From Cyanobacteria bacterium UBA11370 (GTDB taxonomy: Bacteria; Cyanobacteriota; Cyanobacteriia; Cyanobacteriales; Coleofasciculaceae), in NCBI GenBank assembly GCA_003486645.1, contig DNGI01000048.1:30772-36097 (forward strand): a DNA stretch of 5,326 nucleotides. Reading direction: 5' to 3'. Within the stretch, counting starts at the first letter, position 1. Every line of letters begins with the position of its first letter. Below are positions 1 through 3,990 of this stretch, in pieces. Under the pieces are notes generated by a model that did not search any database, was not told where the DNA came from, and was given only the letters and a program-made list of their open reading frames with translations. The position numbers and the translations under genes are program-made.

Positions 1-5
1 CCTCC
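1..5 (-). promoter_or_regulatory. Shine-Dalgarno site of a gene starting just outside the left edge (probably psbE)
   Basis: On the minus strand the window ends with TATTGGAGG. GGAGG is a full Shine-Dalgarno core, and a start codon would be expected about 5-9 bases beyond the edge. The upstream genes in the same direction are rubA and ycf48, which in cyanobacteria are usually followed by psbEFLJ (cytochrome b559 alpha and beta, PsbL, PsbJ). The psbE identity is inferred from gene order only, because no codon of it lies in the window. Confidence 0.6.
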
Positions 6-17
6 AATAAAATTTCT

Positions 18-46
18 CCCCCTCTCCCTCTCTCCCCTTCTCCCCC
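18..46 (-). repeat. Four-run G tract, G-quadruplex-capable, in the presumed psbE leader
   Basis: Read on the minus strand this is G5-AGAA-G4-AGAGA-G3-AGA-G5. It fits the canonical quadruplex pattern of four runs of at least three G with loops of at most seven bases. It starts 12 bases upstream of the GGAGG at the window edge, so it would lie in the mRNA leader of the next gene. It belongs to a family of purine/pyrimidine tracts also seen near 1678-1706, 3904-3922 and 5308-5326. Folding is inferred from the pattern only. Confidence 0.6.
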
Positions 47-81
47 TCAATCTTGTTTAGGGTTATTTCACCGGACAGGAT

Positions 82-111
82 ATAACAGGAGTCGAGAATG
101 AGTTTTGGCAA
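82..111 (-). promoter_or_regulatory. Candidate sigma70-type promoter in the ycf48-psbE gap
   Basis: On the minus strand TTGCCA (111-106) is followed after 18 bases by TGTTAT (87-82), which overlaps TTATAT (85-80). It is placed to give the downstream genes, presumably psbEFLJ, their own transcript independent of rubA-ycf48. The -35 is one base off consensus and the -10 is weaker. No terminator-like hairpin is evident between the ycf48 stop and this site, so read-through is also possible. Confidence 0.35.
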
Positions 112-189
112 ATTCTTGTTTGCTCCTGATAGACTTTCTTTCATCCACTCACTCGATCACATCCTAAATTCTTCGTAATTTCACCCGTT

Positions 190-1194
190 TCAACCTGCTG
201 CTGAGGGCTGTTCATATTTAAGCAAGATCCCCTCTTGACCCAGGATAAATCCCTGTTCTGGAGTTACAAAGACGATTTTGTAAAAGTTGGCTGGCACATT
301 TTCAATCTCACGGTCTTTTTGCCAAGTCTTCCCTCCATCGAAACTACACAGTAAATTTGCACTACCTCCTGCCACCCAAATTTCATCCGGTGTGCGGTAG
401 GCTAAGTCGAGTAATCCCCAACTGGTCGAAAACTCTGGATATTGGGACTCTTCCCATGAGTCTGGGTCATCTGCGCTGCTAAACTGAAGCTGACCCCCTC
501 GCGCTAGTATCCACAAACGCCCATCATCCGTAAATCCCATATTCTGAAGCCGCTTAGAACTATTGCGGTTATGCTGTGTCCAAGCATTTTGCCCCGGTTC
601 CCAAGTCGAGTAGAAGTTACCTCTAGCAGAAACGGCGACGTATTTACCATCTTGAGAACGGGAAATATTGCGAACCACACCCACTGCTTCTTGCACCATG
701 GCTTTCCAGGTTTTACCCGCATCTTGAGTCTGGTAAATTGCCCCAACCGTAGTCGTCATCTCTGCTGAGTTTGGACTTAGTGCCAGAATAGTGTTCGGAG
801 AACCGGGTAATTTCTCACTTAAGGGGATACGCGACCAAGATGCACCCCCATCATTCGTATGCAGCAGAATCGCAGGTTCCCCAACTAACCACCCTTCATC
901 CCCTGTAAAGCTGATCGAGGTGAAGCGGTAGTTCTGTTCCCCTAAGTCCAGAACTTTTTGTTGCCATGTGTTCCCGCGATCAGTTGTTTCTAAGATGGTG
1001 GAATTACTCCCTACCAACCATCCATGATTGCGATCGCCTGTAAACGCTACATCCCGGAGAGTTGCATCAGTAGGCAAAGAAATCTGATGCCAAGGGTTAT
1101 AGCTCACCGACGGCGCATAACTACAGGCTGCACAAAAGCCGACGATTACCAACAATATTACAATTTGTTTCAGTATTTTCATCAAATCACTCAT
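190..1194 (-). CDS. ycf48: Photosystem II assembly factor Ycf48 (Hcf136-like beta-propeller)
   Basis: Ycf48 is a lumenal PSII assembly factor (HCF136 in plants). It binds newly made D1 and helps join it with D2-cytochrome b559 into the reaction-centre complex, and it also acts in repair. The predicted protein is 334 residues, a normal length for the family. A hydrophobic signal segment at about residues 9-23 ends in FCAAC, and Cys24 is the likely lipidated residue. Seven propeller-type repeats follow, with motifs GWLVG...TTDRGNTW (58-78), GWLVG...NDGGASW (101-120), VGAIYQTQDAGKTW (150-163), then about 185-207, 225-248, IWVAGG...DGGKTW (272-291) and GFILGQEGILLKY (315-327). I chose ATG at 1194 because AGGA (1206-1203) lies 8 bases upstream. 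A TTG at 1200 and an ATG at 1182 are in-frame alternatives. rubA ends 61 bases upstream, and psbE probably follows beyond the window edge. Confidence 0.96.
   Translation of the reverse strand: MSDLMKILKQIVILLVIVGFCAACSYAPSVSYNPWHQISLPTDATLRDVAFTGDRNHGWLVGSNSTILETTDRGNTWQQKVLDLGEQNYRFTSISFTGDEGWLVGEPAILLHTNDGGASWSRIPLSEKLPGSPNTILALSPNSAEMTTTVGAIYQTQDAGKTWKAMVQEAVGVVRNISRSQDGKYVAVSARGNFYSTWEPGQNAWTQHNRNSSKRLQNMGFTDDGRLWILARGGQLQFSSADDPDSWEESQYPEFSTSWGLLDLAYRTPDEIWVAGGSANLLCSFDGGKTWQKDREIENVPANFYKIVFVTPEQGFILGQEGILLKYEQPSAAG
1030..1037. repeat. HIP1 octamer palindrome
   Basis: Exact GCGATCGC, the highly iterated palindrome of many cyanobacterial genomes, inside ycf48. It supports the cyanobacterial assignment. 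Confidence 0.9.
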
Positions 1195-1255
1195 ACCCAA
1201 TTTCCTGTGCTTCGGCGTAGCAGCGTTTTCCCCCTGTGAATTAGTACACTTGCTC

Positions 1256-1603
1256 TTACCTCAAACCGTAGAGACTCAGAAAGAATAGAAAGATCAAGGC
1301 TAGAAAGCCAAAAATCAGGATATTCTTCTGCCCTGGTGTCAAACGGTTAACCCCGAAGCCGTAGTTCAAGTTCTCCTGAAATCCAGACGGGGCACTACTG
1401 GCACCAATGCCCTCAAACTGAGGCTTCTTTGCACCGCAAACTGGACAACGCCAGTCACTGGGCAACTCTTCAAACAGCGTCCCAGGCGGAACATTCGTTT
1501 TACTATCTCCCTTGTTTGGCTCATAAACATAGCCACAAGCCCGACATTCATAACGACTCGGTGCTTGTTCTGCCAGGGTTTGCTCTTTGGCTCGATCGCT
1601 CAT
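1256..1603 (-). CDS. rubA: Membrane-anchored rubredoxin RubA (PSII assembly)
   Basis: This 115-residue protein has a rubredoxin domain at about residues 16-66. Iron is bound by two cysteine pairs, C20-x2-C23 ([10 protein letters not shown]) and C53-x2-C56 (WRCPVCGA). The PPGT and LPSDWRCP signatures between and around the pairs are typical. A linker with NRLTPGQKN (86-94) leads to one C-terminal membrane helix at about 95-112, ending in YGLR. This layout, a rubredoxin plus a C-terminal anchor, is that of RubA of oxygenic phototrophs, which is required early in PSII reaction-centre assembly and is thought to protect or help insert redox cofactors near D1. The start ATG is preceded by a modest GAAG (1613-1610) at 6 bases. 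It is the first gene of the apparent rubA-ycf48-(psbEFLJ) cluster. I see no convincing -35/-10 pair in its upstream region. The AT-rich stretch at about 1636-1666 is the likeliest place for one. Confidence 0.96.
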   Translation of the reverse strand: MSDRAKEQTLAEQAPSRYECRACGYVYEPNKGDSKTNVPPGTLFEELPSDWRCPVCGAKKPQFEGIGASSAPSGFQENLNYGFGVNRLTPGQKNILIFGFLALIFLFFLSLYGLR

Positions 1604-1677
1604 TGCTCGCTTCAGTAGAGGTTAGGCAGCAAATCTTAAAATGTATGTTAAAAAATTTATCACATAACGGGACGGAT

Positions 1678-1706
1678 GGGGGGAATGGGGAGAGGGGGAG
1701 ATAGGG
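1678..1706 (+). repeat. Four-run G tract upstream of rubA (dispersed repeat, opposite orientation to the psbE copy)
   Basis: The plus strand reads G6-AAT-G4-AGA-G5-AGATA-G3, again a canonical quadruplex pattern. Here the G-rich strand is the template strand for rubA, so a rubA transcript starting upstream would carry C runs rather than G runs. This is a second copy of the GGGGAGAGGGGGAG-type tract at 18-46. Confidence 0.6.
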
Positions 1707-1806
1707 AGACTATTTGTAGCCGCGCAGTCGGGAAGTGGTATAGTGTTTAAACTCAAATGAGCTGAAATGGTAGGTAACGATTGCTGCGGGAATTCACTTT
1801 TCCCAC

Positions 1807-1830
1807 AAAAAATTTTGCCCCAAGGGAAAA
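1807..1830 (-). terminator. Possible weak terminator downstream of the STAS gene
   Basis: On the minus strand TTTTCCC, loop TTG, GGG-(C bulge)-AAAA is followed by six T (1812-1807), about 75 bases after the STAS stop codon. Hairpin plus U-run fits an intrinsic terminator. Only three G-C pairs support the stem, so strength is doubtful, and intrinsic termination is generally less clear-cut in cyanobacteria. Confidence 0.35.
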
Positions 1831-1904
1831 GTACCATGGGGAGTATAGGAATCAAGGCTTAAAACAGTTCTACGTTTGACTCTTTCAGGAAATCCTGCGC
1901 TTGG

Positions 1905-2240
1905 TCAATTCATCGCCGCCATACAAGCATCCCGGTTCTCAAAAATCTCAAACGCCCGATCTAGCTGAGTTAACTCGAAAATCATCCGAATGGCTGGAGT
2001 CACTGAGCAAAGGCTAAAGCGTCGCTGTTGGAGTTGAGCCAGACGAAAGGCAGAAACTAATGCGAGTAAACCAGCGCTATCGAGAAACTCTACTCGGTAC
2101 AAATCCACTAACAATCCAGAATGCTTGTCAGATAAGATTGCTGTTGTTAGCTGATGTTCAAATTCAAGGACGTTCGATGCGTTAACCGAACCAGAAGGCT
2201 GAATAATTGCTAATTCTGAACCCATAACAGCAACTGCCAT
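1905..2240 (-). CDS. STAS-domain protein (anti-sigma factor antagonist type)
   Basis: The 111-residue protein is essentially one STAS domain, the fold of SpoIIAA/RsbV-type anti-sigma factor antagonists. The N-terminal strands (about 9-19) lead to VNASNVLEFEHQL. A strand LLVDLYRVEFLDSAGLLALV (43-62) carries the DS-x-G phosphorylation-site signature, with Ser55 as the expected phosphoacceptor. The terminal part (about 73-108) has the usual SVTPAIRMIFELTQLDRAFEIF helix region. In partner-switching systems the unphosphorylated form binds a serine kinase/anti-sigma factor and a PP2C phosphatase reactivates it. Neither kinase nor phosphatase is encoded here, so the partner is unknown. The start is supported by GAGGAG (2252-2247), 6 bases before ATG. 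The gene appears monocistronic: the next gene downstream, rubA, is 301 bases away and the upstream side is a long non-coding stretch. Confidence 0.9.
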   Translation of the reverse strand: MAVAVMGSELAIIQPSGSVNASNVLEFEHQLTTAILSDKHSGLLVDLYRVEFLDSAGLLALVSAFRLAQLQQRRFSLCSVTPAIRMIFELTQLDRAFEIFENRDACMAAMN

Positions 2241-2324
2241 AGTTCACTCCTCAAGTTGGTTAATTAAAAAGTACAAAGAGAATATTCCTTAAGATAGCTT
2301 TTCAATTCTACGATCAGGATAGTC

Positions 2325-2354
2325 TCTAGAGTGGAATTTAGGGATCTTTGTCAA
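2325..2354 (-). promoter_or_regulatory. Candidate proximal promoter of the STAS gene
   Basis: A perfect consensus -35 TTGACA (2354-2349) is followed after 18 bases by TCTAGA (2330-2325), a poor -10. The ATG is 85 bases downstream of the -10. The -35 match is notable but the -10 leaves this uncertain. Confidence 0.35.
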
Positions 2355-2457
2355 AAAGTGCTGCTGCTCTTAAGTGTTGAGTAAAAATTTATAAAAAAAT
2401 GTGTAAATATATACTGAATTCGTAATTTATTTATAATTTCCTCTCTCTACAACTTTT

Positions 2458-2487
2458 ATCATACCCAGCCCAGAGCGAAAATGACAA
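2458..2487 (-). promoter_or_regulatory. Candidate distal promoter of the STAS gene
   Basis: TTGTCA (2487-2482), an 18-base spacer and TATGAT (2463-2458) each match sigma70 consensus at five of six positions, the best-scoring pair I found in the window. A transcript starting near 2451 would give the STAS mRNA a leader of about 210 bases. Confidence 0.45.
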
Positions 2488-2675
2488 CGGTTCAACTTCA
2501 ACTTGAGAATAACTCTCCGAAATCCAGGCTCTAGGCATTAGCATGAATGGATTAGATTGAGCTGAATATAGGATATATCTTCAGACAGATTGACGAGAAT
2601 TCCATGCTTTGAAACCAATAGTGTAAGCTGGAAATAGCCTAAGACCCCGAGAGAAACTATGCACTAGTCAGAAAC

Positions 2676-2691
2676 AGTGATTTAGATCACT
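2676..2691. promoter_or_regulatory. CRP/FNR-family-like palindrome AGTGA-N6-TCACT
   Basis: AGTGATTTAGATCACT is a perfect 6-bp inverted repeat around TTAG. It matches the inner eight positions of the TGTGA-N6-TCACA consensus used by CRP proteins, including cyanobacterial SyCRP1, and differs only in the outermost base of each arm. It ends 80 bases before the GTG start of the 64-codon gene, a plausible activator distance, although no clear -35/-10 pair accompanies it. Confidence 0.35.
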
Positions 2692-2771
2692 TAATAATTA
2701 GATTAGGATCACTCTAGCAATCAGAAATTCCGCCGAAAATTACTTAGTATGGAGTTCTACACGAATTAAGA

Positions 2772-2966
2772 GTGAAAACGACATACGCTATTCGTCAACT
2801 GGTAGAAAAAGCGCTTTATATTAGGCAACTAACTCCTGAGATAGAGAACGAAATCAACTATGAATTGACCCGGATGGGTTATATCTCTGATGTTGATTAC
2901 GAGGCTCTGGAATTGTTAATGTCTGAAATGGATGCAGGACGAATTCAGCTAGTTCCTAATACCTAA
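2772..2966 (+). CDS. Small conserved-looking cyanobacterial protein of unknown function
   Basis: This encodes 64 residues starting at GTG. An in-frame stop at 2745-2747 and the absence of any other ATG, GTG or TTG in between make this the first possible start. Ribosome binding is weak: a GGAG at 2751-2754 lies 17 bases upstream, too far for a standard site. The product looks soluble and acidic. It has an N-terminal helix with YAIRQLVEKALYIRQL (5-20), a middle LTPEIENEINYELTRMGY (20-37) and a C-terminal helix VDYEALELLMSEMDAGRI (41-58). There is no signal peptide, membrane segment or Cys cluster. The layout, with an EALE..L...M.AG+I/V end, recalls small proteins found repeatedly in cyanobacteria that have no assigned role; this is from memory of such sequences, not a search. 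It converges on the 140-residue gene, with 155 bases between the stops. Confidence 0.72.
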   Translation: MKTTYAIRQLVEKALYIRQLTPEIENEINYELTRMGYISDVDYEALELLMSEMDAGRIQLVPNT

Positions 2967-3121
2967 ATCAAGGCTGATCCAGAAATGACGGAGGAAGTTG
3001 AGGAACTTTAAGAAAGTTTGGCATCCTAATTTAACCAAGGAATTGACTACAGGAGTAGCGAATTTTTATGGATGAGTAGAACACAGATGTTTACAACTCA
3101 TTTGAAAACGCTATATATTAT

Positions 3122-3544
3122 TCAGGAGTTTAACTCCCGCTGAGACTCGAATTCTTTTGGGTAAGTTCGCCAAACTTTAGAAATAAAATAGCTGAGTTGG
3201 TGGTGAGACTCTACATTGTTTACCGACTCGTATAGTGGATCTTCTAACCCAACCAAAAGGGGTATGACTTCGGTATCTAAAGCAAGCCGCAACAACCTTA
3301 CTGGTAAAAGTAAATCGGGTCCTTGGCGCAGATTGTATAACAGGACTGATTCCGGTGAAGCGGTCAGTACCAGCTCGTTATTCACGGGTGTTACTGTTAG
3401 CATCAAAGGACGCAACCAACACACTTGGCGCAACTCCACGAATTCAATCACTTCAGCATATAAACAAGTCGTTTCATGCTCTAGACAAACAATCTGGCGG
3501 GGTTGAAACTTATAGGTTGAATCGATTAATCCTTGCTTCACCAC
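3122..3544 (-). CDS. Conserved cyanobacterial hypothetical protein, 140 residues
   Basis: I do not recognise a named domain. The sequence begins MVKQGLIDSTYKFQPRQ, followed by a beta-rich middle: IVCLEHETTCLYAEVIEFVE (18-37), QVCWLRPLML (40-49) and LVLTASPESVLLYNLRQGPD (58-77). The end carries LLLPVRLLRLALDTEVIPLL (78-97) and an acidic/aromatic tail. There is no signal peptide or membrane helix. The alternating strands and the CWLRPLML and LYNLRQGPDLLLP segments resemble a cyanobacteria-restricted family of unknown function; this is inference from memory. Translation starts at GTG 3544 or the adjacent GTG 3541, and neither has a clear Shine-Dalgarno sequence. The frame is open upstream to TAA at 3571-3569 but offers no ATG. 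A promoter lies 30-60 bases upstream, consistent with a short leader and a monocistronic gene. No terminator is evident after the stop. Confidence 0.82.
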   Translation of the reverse strand: MVKQGLIDSTYKFQPRQIVCLEHETTCLYAEVIEFVELRQVCWLRPLMLTVTPVNNELVLTASPESVLLYNLRQGPDLLLPVRLLRLALDTEVIPLLVGLEDPLYESVNNVESHHQLSYFISKVWRTYPKEFESQRELNS

Positions 3545-3576
3545 GAATAAGTAGTCGGACAGAATGAATTACGCAA

Positions 3577-3605
3577 AATATAGCGCGTCTAAATCATTCG
3601 TGCAA
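3577..3605 (-). promoter_or_regulatory. Candidate promoter of the 140-residue hypothetical gene
   Basis: TTGCAC (3605-3600), a 17-base spacer and TATATT (3582-3577) lie directly before the gene. The -10 matches five of six consensus positions and the -35 matches only its TTG. Predicted transcription would start near 3570, about 25 bases before the first GTG, giving a short leader in line with the missing Shine-Dalgarno. Confidence 0.45.
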
Positions 3606-3655
3606 CTCAAATGAAACTTCTCCAAGACGTGTAATTTTCATAAGTCATACCATTT

Positions 3656-3680
3656 GGGATTGGGGATTTTTGATTGGGGA
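3656..3680 (+). repeat. GATTGGGGA short direct repeat
   Basis: GATTGGGGA occurs at 3658-3666 and 3672-3680, preceded by GGG. This GGGATT/TTTGATT pattern resembles the degenerate short tandem repeats scattered between genes in filamentous cyanobacteria. Imperfect inverted arms flank it: ATACCATTT at 3647-3655 and AAATTGGTAT at 3731-3740. Confidence 0.5.
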
Positions 3681-3733
3681 AGAGGCACTCGGTAAGAGTT
3701 TGGGTCACTCATGTGCCGCATTTCTTTTTTAAA

Positions 3734-3879
3734 TTGGTATCATCACTAATTTACGCCAAATCCGGTTTAATAATCCATTTTTACGACCAATGGTAGAGAC
3801 TAGCACATGCAACGTCTCTACAGCGTTTTAGCAATTCTGCTTAAAGGGGGTATATTAACCGGATTTGGTATTACACCAA
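3734..3879. repeat. MITE-like nested inverted repeat
   Basis: CCAAATCCGGTT (3756-3767) is matched perfectly by its reverse complement AACCGGATTTGG (3857-3868). With one gap the match continues inward through AATA. Outside these arms TTGGT (3734-3738) pairs with ACCAA (3875-3879). A third palindrome, the GTAGAGAC hairpin, lies inside. The layout resembles a short non-autonomous element or an extended intergenic repeat. It contains no transposase and no target duplication that I can identify with confidence. Confidence 0.55.
3793..3821. repeat. GTAGAGAC/GTCTCTAC hairpin repeat
   Basis: GTAGAGAC (3793-3800) and GTCTCTAC (3814-3821) form a perfect 8-bp stem around a 13-base loop containing GCAAC. 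Elements with a GTAGAGACG...CGTCTCTAC stem and TGCAAC-type centre are very common between genes in Nostoc-like and other filamentous cyanobacteria (recognised from memory). This copy has a degenerate left inner arm. It is the core of the larger nested palindrome. Confidence 0.65.
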
Positions 3880-3990
3880 GTTGCATTCAAAAAGGCAGTA
3901 TTGTCTCCCCCTCTCCCCCTCTAGCAAGTTCAAGTTATGCCTTTAAACGCAACTCGGTATTACACCAATCTACACCAACCTGCACTAACT
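3867..3990 (+). repeat. Direct repeat GGTATTACACCAA and 10-base tandem units at the protease stop
   Basis: GGTATTACACCAA occurs identically at 3867-3879 and 3956-3968, 89 bases apart. The second copy runs into three imperfect 10-base units, TACACCAATC, TACACCAACC and TGCACTAACT (3961-3990). These overlap the last codons of the protease gene, whose stop codon is at 3987-3985. The repeat therefore touches the coding end. Confidence 0.65.
3879..3954. repeat. Long imperfect stem enclosing a C-rich tract, 3' of the protease gene
   Basis: AGTTGCATTCAAAAAGGCA (3879-3897) pairs with TGCCTTTAAACGCAACT (3938-3954), with two mismatches and a 2-base bulge. The 40-base interior contains two C5 runs (3904-3922; G-rich on the minus strand) and a tandem CAAGTT (3925-3936). 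Starting 31 bases after the protease stop on the minus strand, it could act as a 3' stabilising or terminating structure. Equally it may just be a dispersed repeat that landed there. Confidence 0.6.

Larger units (their letters stand above)
1604..1904. other. Intergenic region between the STAS gene and rubA
   Basis: These 301 bases hold a weak terminator-like hairpin near the STAS gene, a G-run tract at 1678-1706 and an AT-rich stretch at 1636-1666 that may include the rubA promoter. A 77-codon minus-strand frame (1622-1855) can be read through it. It runs across the low-complexity G/C tract and the hairpin, has no good ribosome binding site, and gives a protein rich in Ser-Pro-His with no domain. 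I do not consider it a gene. Confidence 0.6.
2241..2771. other. Long non-coding region between divergent STAS and small-protein genes
   Basis: This AT-rich stretch of 531 bases has no open frame over 60 codons. I see two candidate minus-strand promoters for the STAS gene, a TATAAT on the plus strand (2432-2437) with no good -35, and a CRP-like palindrome at 2676-2691. The motif TTAG(G)ATCACT occurs twice, at 2682-2691 and 2703-2713. A 17-codon frame from ATG 2481 to TAG 2534 has only a poor ribosome binding site and overlaps the candidate -35 at 2487-2482 on the other strand. Confidence 0.6.

Noticed and set aside
1622..1855. 77-codon minus-strand open frame between the STAS gene and rubA
   Set aside because: It reads through the low-complexity G/C tract and the terminator-like hairpin, has no ribosome binding site and no domain-like sequence.
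2481..2534. 17-codon frame beginning MTTVQLQ, superficially like the MTTT- start of D1 (psbA)
   Set aside because: Similarity is limited to the first residues, there is no D1-like continuation, and the ribosome binding site is poor. It is probably chance.
2985..3011. 8-codon frame ATG...TAA with GAGGAA repeats after the 64-residue gene
   Set aside because: It is too short and unsupported. The AAGTT/AACTT stem there is also too weak to call a terminator.
3216..3567. Two plus-strand frames of 70-96 codons
   Set aside because: They are antisense to the 140-residue gene, whose own frame is continuous and has a matching promoter. They lack ribosome binding sites.
3647..3990. CRISPR array
   Set aside because: Repeats are palindromic, of different kinds and irregularly spaced. 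There are no uniform repeat-spacer units and no cas genes.
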